Assembly (NCBI RefSeq): GCF_016919405.1
Contig: NZ_CP070353.1
Coordinates: 2,480,001-2,544,000 of the forward strand
Length of the DNA: 64,000 nt
Source: Ensifer sp. PDNC004
GTDB taxonomy: Bacteria; Pseudomonadota; Alphaproteobacteria; Rhizobiales; Rhizobiaceae
Direction of reading: 5' to 3'
A program made the position numbers and the translations under genes. The notes below the pieces were generated by a model. The model ran no database searches. It had not been told where the DNA came from and was given only the letters and a program-made list of their open reading frames with translations. Every line of letters starts with the position of its first letter. The first letter of the stretch is position 1. Of this stretch, positions 31,647 to 41,067 are shown one piece after another.

Positions 31647-32138
31647 TTACCGATCCGCCTTTTTCGCGTGCAGAAGCTCGTCAAGGATGATCGCCCCGGC
31701 CCCGATGGTGATGAAGGTATCGGCCAGATTGAAGACGGCAAAGGACCACGTCTCCGTATAGAACAGGATGTAGTCGATGACGTAGCCGAAGATCACCCGG
31801 TCGACGAGGTTGCCAAGCGCACCGGCGATGATCAGCGCGTAGCCGAAATGGGCGAAGAACCGGTCCTTCGGCGTGCGCTTCCACAGCCAGAGCACGAAGG
31901 CGCAGACGGTGAGCCGCATGCCGACGATGAACCAGCCTTCCATGCCCGACAGCATCGAGAAGGCGACGCCGTAGTTGTAGGTGCGGTAGAGCGCCAGCAT
32001 TGGCACCACATGGACCGCCTGGTTGAACGGCAGGTAAAGCTCGACCAGATACTTGATCACCTGATCGGCGATGAGCGCGAGAACGATGAAGACCGCGATC
32101 GGCAGCGGCCGCGAAAACAGCACCTGCTTCTCGCTCAT
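31647..32138 (-). CDS. lspA: lipoprotein signal peptidase
   Basis: Aspartyl protease of the inner membrane that cleaves prolipoprotein signal peptides. At 163 residues with four hydrophobic helices, it carries the catalytic Asp motifs GNLVDRV and FNLADTFI. Its ATG overlaps the stop of the upstream methyltransferase (ATGA). With lnt at 7-8.5 kb, two of the three lipoprotein-maturation enzymes are in the window. Confidence 0.96.
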   Translation of the reverse strand: MSEKQVLFSRPLPIAVFIVLALIADQVIKYLVELYLPFNQAVHVVPMLALYRTYNYGVAFSMLSGMEGWFIVGMRLTVCAFVLWLWKRTPKDRFFAHFGYALIIAGALGNLVDRVIFGYVIDYILFYTETWSFAVFNLADTFITIGAGAIILDELLHAKKADR

Positions 32139-32995
32139 GCACGGGCATCCAGGGTCAGAAGGTGACGGCGCGCCTCGAACAGCATGATGCCGGTGGCGAT
32201 CGCCAGGTTGAGCGAGTCGGCGCGGCCGGCCTGCGGGATGCGGGCAAGCGCACCGGCCTCGCGGGCGAGCTCCTCCGGCAGACCCGACTGCTCGTTGCCC
32301 ATCAAAAGCACGACCGGCTTCGACTTGTAGTCAATGGTGCGATAGTCGACGGCACCGGCGAGATGGGTCGCGACGACCTTCACGCCGGCGGATTTCTGCC
32401 AGCGGATGAAATCCTCGACGCTGGCGCGCGCCACCGGCATCGCAAAGACCGAGCCCATCGTCGCGCGCACGGTTTCGAGCGAAAACGGATCGGTGGTCTC
32501 GCCGACGAGAATGACGCCGGAGGCACCGGCGGCATCGGCCGTGCGGATGACGGTGCCGAGGTTGCCGGGGTCACGGACGCGATCGAGCGCCACATAGGTT
32601 TCGCCGAGCTGCGGCTTCAGGTCCTTCAGCGACTGGTAGCGCTGCTCGAAGATGCCGACGACCATCTGCGGATTGTCGCGCCGGGTGATTGTCGACAGCA
32701 CCTTTTCGCTGACTTCCAGCACCAGCCCGCCCTTGGCGAAGGTCTTTGCCGCCACCTGTTCGACATGCGGCTTGCCCTTGGCGGCCTTCGCATAGATCAG
32801 CGTCTTGATCTTCCAGCCGAGGTCGAGCGCGTCGATCACCAGCTTCAGGCCTTCGGCCATGAAGGAGCGCGTCTCATCGCGGTGCTTCTTCTGCGTCAGC
32901 GCGCGAATATCCTTGATGATCGGGTTGGTGAGGCTCGTGACCTCCTTCACCTGACCGACACGACCGGTGCCGTGCTCGCTTCTGTCGTTCGTCAT
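32135..32995 (-). CDS. TrmH/SpoU-family RNA 2'-O-methyltransferase
   Basis: SPOUT-fold enzyme that methylates ribose 2'-O in rRNA or tRNA. The 286 residues contain an N-terminal substrate-binding domain and the three SPOUT motifs: [30 protein letters not shown] and [13 protein letters not shown]. The target nucleotide cannot be told from the sequence (RlmB-like or TsnR-like). It is linked by ATGA overlaps to the gene before and to lspA after. Confidence 0.9.
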   Translation of the reverse strand: MTNDRSEHGTGRVGQVKEVTSLTNPIIKDIRALTQKKHRDETRSFMAEGLKLVIDALDLGWKIKTLIYAKAAKGKPHVEQVAAKTFAKGGLVLEVSEKVLSTITRRDNPQMVVGIFEQRYQSLKDLKPQLGETYVALDRVRDPGNLGTVIRTADAAGASGVILVGETTDPFSLETVRATMGSVFAMPVARASVEDFIRWQKSAGVKVVATHLAGAVDYRTIDYKSKPVVLLMGNEQSGLPEELAREAGALARIPQAGRADSLNLAIATGIMLFEARRHLLTLDARA

Positions 32996-34146
32996 TGCGG
33001 TACCCAGCGGCTGAAGAGTGAAGTCGAAAGCGCCCTGCCCGGCTCGCGGCCGTCAAGCCCGCCCTCGCGGATGATGAGTTCGCCCGACTCCACCCGGCCG
33101 CCGCGGCCGCGCATCGTCTCGCGCATCAGTTCATGGATCGAGTAGAAGCTCGCCCGGATCGAATAGGCCGTCAGCACCAGGCCGCGCGCCTCCGGCGACA
33201 GGATCTCGCGGCAGATGTCGAGCATCGCGGCCAGATGGTCGAAAAGCTGCCAGACCTCGCCGTTGGGCCCGCGGCCGAACTTCGGCGGGTCGGTGAGGAT
33301 GATGTCGTAGCGGCTGCCGCGTCGCTCCTCGCGTTGGATGAACTTCATCGCATCGTCGCAGATCCAGCGGATCGGCAGGTTTTCGGCCCGCGCCAGCTGC
33401 TGGTTCTCGCGCGCCCAGCCGATCGCCTTCTTCGAGGCGTCCACATGGGTGACCTCGGCGCCGGCCCTGGCGGCGATCAGCGAGGCAACGCCAGTGTAGC
33501 CGAAGAGGTTCAGAACCTTCAGCGGCCGTCCGGCCGCCTCGACCTGCTCCTTCACCCAGCTCCAGTGCGCGAGCTGTTCGGGAAAGACGCCGACATGGCG
33601 GAACGAGGTGAAACGGCCGTGGAACTCCGTATTGAGAAGCTGCATCGGCCAGGTTTCGCCGAGCACGGCGCCGGGAAAGCGCCAACGGCCCATGCCGTCT
33701 TCGTCAGTGTCGCCGGTGAAGATCGCGTCGGCCTTCTCCCAGACGCTGTCGGGCAGGTTGCGCGGCCAGAGCGCCTGCGCCTCGGGGCGCACGATGCGAT
33801 AGGGACCGTACTGTTCCAGCTTCTCGCCGGCACCGCTGTCGATCAGGTGGTAGCCGGAAGCGTCGGACGTTTCAAGAATGAGCGGCACGCGTTCGGCCGG
33901 CTTGTCGCCGTTTCGCCGCGCGATCACCCGCGCCGGCGTTTCCTGCGCAGGCGCATGTTTTGCTTGCTTCTCGCGCGTCTCCGCGCCCTGCGCTGCCGCC
34001 GGTCGCGCCGGCCGCTCCTTGAAGCCGCCGCCCTTTGGCGGCGCCGAACGCTTCTCTGCGTGGCGGCCGCCGCCACGCGCTTCGGCACCACGGCCCTTGG
34101 CCGTCGTCACGGAGGCATTCTTCGACCGCCGGTCCTTTTCCTTCAC
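32992..34146 (-). CDS. class I SAM-dependent methyltransferase, RlmI/RlmK-like
   Basis: Probable rRNA cytosine methyltransferase. A basic, low-complexity N-terminus (about 90 residues rich in Lys, Arg, Ala, Gly) precedes a catalytic core with LNLFGYTGVASLIAARAG (SAM binding), VDASKKAIGWAREN and TDPPKFGRG (catalytic DPP loop). I place the start at a GTG at 34146, with AGGGA seven bases upstream (384 residues). The frame is open to 34662, and ATGs at 34221 and 34254 are alternatives lacking good binding sites. First gene of a chain with trmH-like and lspA. Confidence 0.8.
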   Translation of the reverse strand: MKEKDRRSKNASVTTAKGRGAEARGGGRHAEKRSAPPKGGGFKERPARPAAAQGAETREKQAKHAPAQETPARVIARRNGDKPAERVPLILETSDASGYHLIDSGAGEKLEQYGPYRIVRPEAQALWPRNLPDSVWEKADAIFTGDTDEDGMGRWRFPGAVLGETWPMQLLNTEFHGRFTSFRHVGVFPEQLAHWSWVKEQVEAAGRPLKVLNLFGYTGVASLIAARAGAEVTHVDASKKAIGWARENQQLARAENLPIRWICDDAMKFIQREERRGSRYDIILTDPPKFGRGPNGEVWQLFDHLAAMLDICREILSPEARGLVLTAYSIRASFYSIHELMRETMRGRGGRVESGELIIREGGLDGREPGRALSTSLFSRWVPQ

Positions 34147-34456
34147 GCTGAAATCCCTGGGCTTTGTTGGTGCATGGGCCGCCTGCCTGCGCAGTATCCG
34201 GGACGAGCCGGCGGACGCCATGAGGTTTGTCGCCGCAGCCTGAAGCCGCGGCATCTCTTGAAGCTGCAAATAGCATCGCTGATGCTCTTGGCAAAGCCGT
34301 TTCCGTTTTGCGAAGATCAAGGCGCAAGAACCCGCTGCGAATTTCCATGGGCCGGAACCGGCTTCGCGACAAAATTCCGCGGCAGGTCTAGTGTGTCGAA
34401 GCGACATTTGCGCGTCGATATCGGGCGCGCGGCGTCGCATGGGGGGAGGAAAACGC
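34147..34456. other. intergenic region between divergent methyltransferase and CoxG-like genes
   Basis: 310 bp with no gene that I can support. A small inverted repeat TGTCG-AAG-CGACA sits at 34394-34406 and could be an operator for either divergent gene. If the methyltransferase starts at 34254 the region is about 100 bp shorter. Confidence 0.4.
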
Positions 34457-34915
34457 ATGGACATGACCGGCGAAGAACGGATTGCGGCTGGGCGCGACGC
34501 GGTGTGGCGCGGCCTCAACGACCCGGAGATCCTCAAACGATGCATCCCCGGATGCCAGTCGCTGGAAATGACGTCGCCGACCGAGCTTGCGGCCGTGGTG
34601 AAGATCAAGATCGGCCCGGTCTCGGCCTCCTTCACCGGCAATGTCGTGCTCTCCAACCTCAATCCGCCAGAGAGCTATACGATCTCGGGCGAAGGCAAGG
34701 GCGGCATCGCCGGCTTTGCCAAGGGCGGCGCCGATGTCGCCTTGACCGAGGACGGGGAGGAAACGGTGCTGCGTTACGACGTCAAGGCGGAGATCGGTGG
34801 GAAGCTCGCTCAGCTCGGCTCGCGTCTGATCGACTCGACAGCCAAGAAACTGGCGCAGCAATTTTTCGCCGATTTTAGCGCCGCCGTTGGCGGCCCGGCG
34901 GAAGCTGCGAGCTGA
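34457..34915 (+). CDS. CoxG-like SRPBCC family protein
   Basis: A 152-residue START/SRPBCC-fold protein of the carbon-monoxide-dehydrogenase subunit G group (DAVWRGLNDPEILKRCIPGC is the hallmark). CoxG helps recruit CO dehydrogenase to the membrane in true Cox operons, but no cox genes are present here, and solitary homologues are common and of unknown role. Start at ATG 34457 with GGGGGGAGG before it. A single gene, convergent with the lapA-like gene. Confidence 0.88.
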   Translation: MDMTGEERIAAGRDAVWRGLNDPEILKRCIPGCQSLEMTSPTELAAVVKIKIGPVSASFTGNVVLSNLNPPESYTISGEGKGGIAGFAKGGADVALTEDGEETVLRYDVKAEIGGKLAQLGSRLIDSTAKKLAQQFFADFSAAVGGPAEAAS

Positions 34916-34975
34916 AAACGCGACGCGGCCGAGCAGGCATCCCGTCTCGGCCTTCGCAGGCTTGTGAGCGTCTGA

Positions 34976-35320
34976 TCAGTTCTGCGGCGCTGCCAGCGTC
35001 GCCTGGGTTGCGAGCTTTTCCGCCTGGCTGCGGTGTTTCTCCGCCTCGCGGTGCCACTTCACTGCTTCGTTGGCCTCGTTGCGCGCGCGCCGCCGGTACT
35101 TGCCCTGGCTCAACCAGGTCGCGGCGGCACCGAGAATGACGCCGACGATGACCGCAAGGAACAGGAAGACGAAGAACGGCGCGCTCACCGAAAGCACGCT
35201 GTCTTCCGGCCGGAAGGGGTTCAGTGCCAGCGTCACGCTCTGGCGGTTGGCCACGCTGAGCACAATCAGGATGATGGCGACCGGTACAAGAACAACGATG
35301 TTGATCAGTTTCTTGAACAT
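34976..35320 (-). CDS. LapA-domain (DUF1049) inner-membrane protein
   Basis: A 114-residue protein with two membrane helices (about 5-24 and 47-70) and a charged, helical cytoplasmic tail (ARNEANEAVKWHREAEKHRS). It fits the YciS/LapA family, which in enterobacteria helps control LpxC stability and lipopolysaccharide balance. It sits downstream of ihfB with a 107-bp gap, a frequent Rhizobiales arrangement. Confidence 0.85.
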   Translation of the reverse strand: MFKKLINIVVLVPVAIILIVLSVANRQSVTLALNPFRPEDSVLSVSAPFFVFLFLAVIVGVILGAAATWLSQGKYRRRARNEANEAVKWHREAEKHRSQAEKLATQATLAAPQN

Positions 35321-35427
35321 TCAATCGCTCCATTTCGCCGACGCCCACACTCTTTGCCGGACACTTGCCGGCAACGGGCCTCGTTTACAGGGGGTCGCTG
35401 GGGGTCTCTGTAGACCGCCAAGGATAA

Positions 35428-35730
35428 TCAATCCTCGTCGTCGCCGTTCATGCCCGGGTTGAGCCGCTCGCGCAGTTCCTTGCCGGTCTTGAAGAACGGC
35501 ACCCATTTTTCCTCGACGAAGACGGAATCGCCGGTTCGAGGGTTGCGCCCGGACCGCGAGGGCCGGTTCTTGACCGAGAAGGCGCCGAAGCCACGCAGTT
35601 CGACCCGGTTGCCTGCGGCGAGCGCGTCGGTGATCTCATCGAGGACCGCGTTGACGATATTTTCGACGTCGCGGTGGTAGAGATGCGGATTGCGAGCTGC
35701 AACAATCTGCACCAGTTCTGACTTGATCAC
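35428..35730 (-). CDS. ihfB: integration host factor beta subunit
   Basis: DNA-bending protein that pairs with IhfA and often assists sigma-54 promoters. The 100 residues begin [16 protein letters not shown], with the DNA-contact arm [11 protein letters not shown] and RSGRNPRTG. The open frame extends to 35823, but family N-termini start at the GTG at 35730, which has GAGGGGG upstream. It lies 129 bp downstream of sppA. An acidic tail (NGDDED) ends the protein. Confidence 0.94.
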   Translation of the reverse strand: MIKSELVQIVAARNPHLYHRDVENIVNAVLDEITDALAAGNRVELRGFGAFSVKNRPSRSGRNPRTGDSVFVEEKWVPFFKTGKELRERLNPGMNGDDED

Positions 35731-35859
35731 TGTCGCCCCCTCAAATTCTTGTTTGTTTTGCTTTTTCGGTCTGCATTGTGATTTCCGCAAGGCGGTGCGC
35801 GGCATTTGCAAAATCACCGACATCGCTCGACGGCTCAGGCTGGGTATATGTCGCCTTGC

Positions 35860-36819
35860 TCATTGGCCATCAACCTGCCAAACCGAAACAAGACCGTCAA
35901 GAAACAACTTGTCGCCTGCAACTTTTTCGAGCCCGCTCATTGCCGGAAAAGCGTCATATCCCAACATCTTGATCCAGTTGCCGACCAGCGCGCCGAGGCC
36001 AAAAGGAAGGGTCTTGCGGGGGGCTTCCCAATCGACGATCGGCAGGTCCTTCGACACCTTTTTCTCGGTGAGGAAGGCGCGAATTTCGTCCTCGCCGCCG
36101 AGCTTGTCGACGAGCTTGGCCTTCAGCGCCTGGCGACCGGTGAAAATGCGTCCGTCGGCGAGCAGCAACGCATCGGGACGCGACAACTTGCGGCGCTCGG
36201 CAACCAGGTCGACGAACCAGGCGTAGCTGTCGTCGATCATCGACTGGATCATGGCCTTCGCCTCGTCGCTGGCCGGATGGAAGGGCGAAGGTTCCGCCTT
36301 CAGCGGCCGCGACTTGATCGATTCCAGGGAGACGCCGAGCTTGTCCATCAGCTCCTTGACCTGCGGGTACTGGAAAATGACGCCGATGGAGCCGGTGATC
36401 GAGCTTTCGCCGGCAACGATCGTATCGCCGCCGAGCGCGATCATGTAGCCCGCCGAAGCGGCAAGCGTGCGCACGTCGGAAACGACCGGTTTCTTGGCGG
36501 CGACCTTGCGGATCGCCTTATAGATGACCTCGCCGCCATAGGTGGTGCCGCCCGGCGACGAAATGGTCACGACCAGCGCCTTGACGCTGTCGTTGTCGGC
36601 AATCTTCTGCAGGCGCTCGAGCAGCTCGCGGTCATCCTGGATCAGGCCGGTGATCGCGACACGCGCCACGTGCTGCCTGTTGTGGCCGACATCGTCGGCA
36701 GCACCGGACCAGGCAAAGATGGCGAGCGCGACGAGGAGAAGCAGGCCCGCCACCACAAAGCGCCAGAAGCTCAACTTCCGGCGCAGGCTGCGGCGATCGG
36801 CGATGGCGAGTTCGTCCAT
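35860..36819 (-). CDS. sppA: signal peptide peptidase SppA, short (36K) type
   Basis: Membrane-anchored S49 serine protease that degrades cleaved signal peptides. An N-terminal membrane helix (about 18-40) is followed by one protease domain with the nucleophile Ser in TLAASAGYMIAL and the catalytic Lys in SRPLKAEPSPF. At 319 residues it is the single-domain form. The usual upstream neighbour rpsA is not here; a divergent lptC is instead. Confidence 0.93.
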   Translation of the reverse strand: MDELAIADRRSLRRKLSFWRFVVAGLLLLVALAIFAWSGAADDVGHNRQHVARVAITGLIQDDRELLERLQKIADNDSVKALVVTISSPGGTTYGGEVIYKAIRKVAAKKPVVSDVRTLAASAGYMIALGGDTIVAGESSITGSIGVIFQYPQVKELMDKLGVSLESIKSRPLKAEPSPFHPASDEAKAMIQSMIDDSYAWFVDLVAERRKLSRPDALLLADGRIFTGRQALKAKLVDKLGGEDEIRAFLTEKKVSKDLPIVDWEAPRKTLPFGLGALVGNWIKMLGYDAFPAMSGLEKVAGDKLFLDGLVSVWQVDGQ

Positions 36820-37082
36820 GTGGGTTTCTCCCGATTTGTTGGCGCTGCTTCTGTCAGTTTCCGCGGGAACGTGCTATCTGCGCGCGAAGAGGCATATTCC
36901 ATAAACGCGCTTGGTCACGGTTGAAAGCCGCGGCGGGCGTTTTTGCGCCTTACCCGAGTTTTTTTGCGGCGCCATTGTGCGACAGCAAAAAATATCCATA
37001 TTTGCGACGACTTACACCAATGTATGTAAATGACCCCTTCGCCGGGTCAGCGACAAAAGCAGTAGAACCGACAGGCCTTTTC

Positions 37083-37751
37083 ATGTTGAACCACGCGCCA
37101 GCCCCGGGCATCTTTGCCGATACGGGTGCGAGCTCCGCCGACGCCTACGCGCTCGCCGCGCGGCATTCCGCGCGCGTGCGTCGCCTGAAGATCATCCTGC
37201 CGATCATCGCCGGCGTCATCGCCGTCATTTTTGCCGCCGTCTCCTTCGTGCGCGCCTTCATGCCCGTCGACCTGCAGATCGAGACCGCGACGATCGAGGA
37301 TGGCAAGATCGTCATGAAGAACCCGGCGATCTCCGGCCGCAACAAGCAGGGCATCAGCTATTCGATGAAGGCCCAGCGGGCGCTTCAGGATATCGCCAAC
37401 CCCGACATCATCACGCTGCAGACGATCCACGCGGAAATGCCGATGAAGGATTCGATGATGGCAACCGTCGATGCCACCAACGGCATCTACGATCGCGGCG
37501 CCAATACGCTCGACATGAACGCCCCGTTCACCATTTCCGTCAATAATGGCATCAACGCCGACTTCCAGTCGGCCTATCTGGATATCAATGCCGGCGAGAT
37601 GGAAACGAAGCAGCCCGTTGCGATCAGCATGAAGGGTGGTTCGATCATTGCGCAGACGCTGCGAATGACGGATAAGGGACGTATTGTAATTTTCGAGGGC
37701 ATGGTGAGGGTGAACGTCGAGCCCACCGCCATCCGCAAAAACGCGAAATAG
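37083..37751 (+). CDS. lptC: lipopolysaccharide export protein LptC
   Basis: Bitopic inner-membrane protein linking LptBFG to the periplasmic LptA bridge. A single membrane helix (RLKIILPIIAGVIAVIFAAV, about residues 37-56) follows a 36-residue cytoplasmic tail, and the periplasmic part has the beta-jellyroll repeats of the family (MKNPAISGRNKQGISYSMKA). Start set at ATG 37083 (222 residues); the frame is open upstream to 36921 with no better binding site. First of lptC-lptA-lptB, six bases or so before lptA. Confidence 0.88.
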   Translation: MLNHAPAPGIFADTGASSADAYALAARHSARVRRLKIILPIIAGVIAVIFAAVSFVRAFMPVDLQIETATIEDGKIVMKNPAISGRNKQGISYSMKAQRALQDIANPDIITLQTIHAEMPMKDSMMATVDATNGIYDRGANTLDMNAPFTISVNNGINADFQSAYLDINAGEMETKQPVAISMKGGSIIAQTLRMTDKGRIVIFEGMVRVNVEPTAIRKNAK

Positions 37752-37766
37752 GACCCGGTGCACTCC

Positions 37767-38327
37767 ATGTCGGTCACAACCGCATCATTTTTCAAGATTT
37801 CCGCCAGCCTGGCCATTGCCGGAGCCGGCGCTTTGATTATTGCCTCCGGCGCTTTTGCGCAGGCCACGTCGAGCAAGATGAAGGGCCTTGAGCTGTCCAA
37901 CGACAAGCCAATCCAGATCGAGAGCGACAAGCTCGAAATCAAGGACCCGGAAAGCAAGGCGATCTTCAGCGGCAACGTCAAGGTCGTGCAGGGCACGACG
38001 ACGCTGCAGGCGGGCAACATGGTCGTCTTCTACAAGTCCGGCGGCGGCTCGGTTTCGAGCGGCGACGCCGACATCGACCGCATCGAGGTCAGCAACAAGG
38101 TTTTCCTGAGCTCCGGGACCCAGCAGGCGACGGCCGACACCGGCTCGTTCGACATGACCAAGCAGGTCTTCGTTCTCAAGGGCGACAAGGTCGTCCTCTC
38201 GGAAGGAAAGAACGTCTTCGTCGGCTGCCAGCTCAACGTCCAGATGGAAACCGGTGAGGCCCAGCTCGAAGCCTGCGGCGGCCGCGTGCAGATCCAGCTC
38301 GACCCGAAGTCCCGCAAGACGAACTGA
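37767..38327 (+). CDS. lptA: lipopolysaccharide transport protein LptA
   Basis: Periplasmic protein forming the bridge that carries lipopolysaccharide to the outer membrane. A signal peptide (hydrophobic stretch about residues 8-28, cleavage near AFAQA) precedes an OstA-like beta-jellyroll (DKPIQIESDKLEIKDPESK). I use the ATG at 37767 (186 residues); a GTG three codons earlier at 37758 sits closer to AGGA and is equally possible. Between lptC and lptB in one operon. Confidence 0.9.
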   Translation: MSVTTASFFKISASLAIAGAGALIIASGAFAQATSSKMKGLELSNDKPIQIESDKLEIKDPESKAIFSGNVKVVQGTTTLQAGNMVVFYKSGGGSVSSGDADIDRIEVSNKVFLSSGTQQATADTGSFDMTKQVFVLKGDKVVLSEGKNVFVGCQLNVQMETGEAQLEACGGRVQIQLDPKSRKTN

Positions 38328-38339
38328 CGTAGACCGCTC

Positions 38340-39158
38340 GTGCAACTTCCCTTCCTCCACAAGCGCAAACGGGTCCGCAAACCGTCGGCGACCGCTGCGG
38401 TCGCCTCCGGCCATGCGGTCGACAAGGCGCGCTATGACGGCACGCTGATCGCCCGTGGGCTGACCAAGGCCTATCGCGAGCGCCGGGTCGTCAACGGCGT
38501 ATCGCTCGTGGTGCGGCGCGGCGAAGCCGTAGGCCTGCTCGGGCCGAACGGCGCCGGCAAGACCACCTGCTTCTACATGATCACCGGCCTCGTCCCCGTC
38601 GACGAGGGCTCGATCGAGATCAACGGCAACGACGTGACGACCATGCCGATGTATCGGCGTGCACGCCTCGGCGTCGGCTACCTGCCGCAGGAAGCGTCGA
38701 TCTTCCGCGGGCTGACGGTCGAGGAGAACATCCGCGCCGTGCTCGAGGTCCACGACAGGAACCTGGAGCGACGCGAGAGCAAGCTCAACGACCTGCTCGG
38801 CGAGTTCAACATCACGCATCTGCGCAAGTCGCCGGCGATTGCGCTTTCCGGTGGCGAACGCCGCCGTCTCGAAATCGCCCGCGCGCTTGCGACCGACCCG
38901 ACTTTCATGCTGCTCGACGAGCCCTTTGCCGGCGTCGATCCGATCTCGGTCGCCGACATCCAGGCACTTGTCCGGCACCTGACATCGCGCGGCATCGGCG
39001 TTTTGATCACCGACCACAACGTTCGCGAGACGCTCGGCCTCATCGACCGTGCCTACATTATCCATGCCGGCGAAGTGCTGACGCATGGTCGCGCCAACGA
39101 CATCGTCACCAATCCTGACGTGCGCCGGCTCTATCTCGGCGACAATTTCAGCCTCTGA
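38340..39158 (+). CDS. lptB: lipopolysaccharide export ATPase LptB
   Basis: ABC ATPase powering lipopolysaccharide extraction with LptFG. It has Walker A GPNGAGKTT, the signature LSGGERRRLEIAR and Walker B FMLLDEPFAGVDP. An unusual 33-residue basic N-terminal extension (HKRKRVRKPS) precedes the ABC core. Start codon GTG at 38340, 12 bp after lptA. The lptB-rpoN-hpf-ptsN order is conserved across Proteobacteria. Confidence 0.96.
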   Translation: MQLPFLHKRKRVRKPSATAAVASGHAVDKARYDGTLIARGLTKAYRERRVVNGVSLVVRRGEAVGLLGPNGAGKTTCFYMITGLVPVDEGSIEINGNDVTTMPMYRRARLGVGYLPQEASIFRGLTVEENIRAVLEVHDRNLERRESKLNDLLGEFNITHLRKSPAIALSGGERRRLEIARALATDPTFMLLDEPFAGVDPISVADIQALVRHLTSRGIGVLITDHNVRETLGLIDRAYIIHAGEVLTHGRANDIVTNPDVRRLYLGDNFSL

Positions 39159-39304
39159 GACCGCCTCGCGGGCGATTCCGCCCGCGATCGCGCTTGACCA
39201 AACCTTTCCGATAAGCAATTTTTGGGCCAATTAAGAAAAGGGCCCGATCGGCGACCGGAGAAGCACCGCGGCCCCTGGAGATTTCTCGGGAGTTTCGCGT
39301 CAGC

Positions 39305-40843
39305 ATGGCCCTGTCCGCCAGCCTTCATCTGCGCCAATCCCAGTCCCTGGTGATGACGCCACAACTCATGCAGTCGATCCAGCTGCTGCAGATGACGCAT
39401 TTTGAACTCAACCAGTTCATTGCCCAGGAAGTCGAAAAGAACCCGCTGCTCGAATTTCAGGCAAATGACGATCAGCTCACCCCGGAGCGGGGCGAGATGG
39501 CCGGCGGCGACGAGAGTGGCGCAAACGACGACGGCGGCGGCCAGGCGGATCTCTATGACAGCGCCACATCGCAGAGCGGCGAGCGGCTTGACGACCAGCT
39601 CGATGCCGATTTCGCCAATGTCTTCCAGGACGACACGACGCCGCAGCGCGCCGACGCGCCGGAATTGCTTGGCCAGTGGAAATCGATGCCCGGCGGCGGC
39701 GAGGGCGAAGACTACGACCTCGACGACTTCGTCGCCGGCCGCAAGAGCCTGCGCGAAACGCTTCTGGAGCAATTACCCTTCGCGCTGCCGACGCCGTCCG
39801 ACCGACTGATCGCGCAACACCTCATCGACCAGCTGGACGACGCCGGCTACCTGCAGGCGGACCTCGGCGAGGTCGGCGAACGGCTGGGTGCCGCAGATGC
39901 CGATGTCATCAGGGTGCTGCTGACGCTGCAGCAGTTCGATCCGCCGGGCGTCTTTGCCCGTTCGCTCGGCGAATGTCTCGCCATCCAGTTGCGCGCCCGC
40001 GACCGGCTCGACCCGGCGATGGAGGCGCTGCTTGCCAATCTCGAACTTCTGGCGCGACGGGATTTCGCAACGCTCAAGAAGATCTGCGGCGTCGACGAGG
40101 AAGACCTGATCGACATGCTGGCGGAAATCCGCAAGCTCGACCCGAAGCCGGGCACCAGCTTCGAGACCAGCGTCAGCGAGGCGATCGTGCCCGATATCGT
40201 CGTGCGGGCAGCGCCCGACGGGTCGTGGCTGGTCGAGCTCAATCCGGACGCTTTGCCGCGCGTTCTGGTCAACCAGGACTACTTCGCTTCGGTTTCGCGC
40301 GGCACGCAGAAAAACAGCGCCGACCAGGCCTTCCTCAACGAGTGCCTGCAGAATGCCAACTGGTTGACGCGTAGCCTCGACCAGCGCGCCCGCACGATCA
40401 TGAAGGTCGCGACCGAGATCGTGCGCCAGCAGGACGCCTTTCTCGCCAACGGCATCGGGCATCTCAGGCCGCTGAACCTCAAGACCGTGGCCGACGCCAT
40501 CAAGATGCATGAATCGACCGTCAGCCGCGTCACCTCGAACAAGTACATGCTGACGCCGCGCGGGCTGTTCGAACTCAAATATTTCTTCACCGTCTCGATT
40601 GGCTCGGCCGAAGGCGGCGACAGCCATTCGGCGGAATCCGTGCGCCACAAGATCCGCACGCTGATCCAGGAGGAGAGCACCGAGGCCGTGCTTTCCGATG
40701 ACGACATCGTCGACATCCTCAAGAAGGCTGGCATCGACATCGCGCGGCGCACGGTCGCCAAATACCGGGAGGCGATGAACATCCCCTCCTCCGTGCAGCG
40801 CCGGCGGGAGAAGCGCGCGCTCGCCAAGGCCTCCGGTTTCTGA
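39305..40843 (+). CDS. rpoN: RNA polymerase sigma-54 factor
   Basis: Sigma factor for -24/-12 promoters, needed for nitrogen fixation, dicarboxylate transport and nitrogen assimilation in rhizobia. The 512 residues show the Gln-rich activator-interacting region I (SLHLRQSQSLVMTPQLMQS), an acidic linker, the core-binding domain, a helix-turn-helix, and the C-terminal RpoN box ARRTVAKYRE. Between lptB and hpf. Confidence 0.97.
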   Translation: MALSASLHLRQSQSLVMTPQLMQSIQLLQMTHFELNQFIAQEVEKNPLLEFQANDDQLTPERGEMAGGDESGANDDGGGQADLYDSATSQSGERLDDQLDADFANVFQDDTTPQRADAPELLGQWKSMPGGGEGEDYDLDDFVAGRKSLRETLLEQLPFALPTPSDRLIAQHLIDQLDDAGYLQADLGEVGERLGAADADVIRVLLTLQQFDPPGVFARSLGECLAIQLRARDRLDPAMEALLANLELLARRDFATLKKICGVDEEDLIDMLAEIRKLDPKPGTSFETSVSEAIVPDIVVRAAPDGSWLVELNPDALPRVLVNQDYFASVSRGTQKNSADQAFLNECLQNANWLTRSLDQRARTIMKVATEIVRQQDAFLANGIGHLRPLNLKTVADAIKMHESTVSRVTSNKYMLTPRGLFELKYFFTVSIGSAEGGDSHSAESVRHKIRTLIQEESTEAVLSDDDIVDILKKAGIDIARRTVAKYREAMNIPSSVQRRREKRALAKASGF

Positions 40844-40852
40844 GCCTCGAAC

Positions 40853-40880
40853 GTTAAGGCGCATTAACTTTTTTGCGACC
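40853..40880 (+). terminator. weak terminator-like hairpin after rpoN
   Basis: GTTAA-GGCGCA-TTAAC followed by TTTTTT. The 5-bp AT-rich stem is weak; it may attenuate rather than end transcription into hpf. Confidence 0.35.
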
Positions 40881-41067
40881 TTCGATTGACTCTCTCCGAC
40901 ACAGGCGATATGAGCCCGCCGCAATTGCCGGGGACATGCTCGCCCCGGAGGCGACCGGTGCGACCGGTGGCTGCGACAGAGGCGCGCTCGCAAGTCTGAA
41001 AGGCTTGGATGACGGGACCGCTTGGAATAGACTGGCTGCGCAAATCACGAACGAGAGAGGAAACTCC

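Noticed and set aside
34457..34915. Part of a carbon monoxide dehydrogenase operon
   Set aside because: Only a CoxG-like gene is present; no coxMSL or accessory genes adjoin it.
40850..40875. CtrA binding site TTAA-N7-TTAA after rpoN
   Set aside because: The two TTAA half sites are only six bases apart; better explained as a small hairpin.
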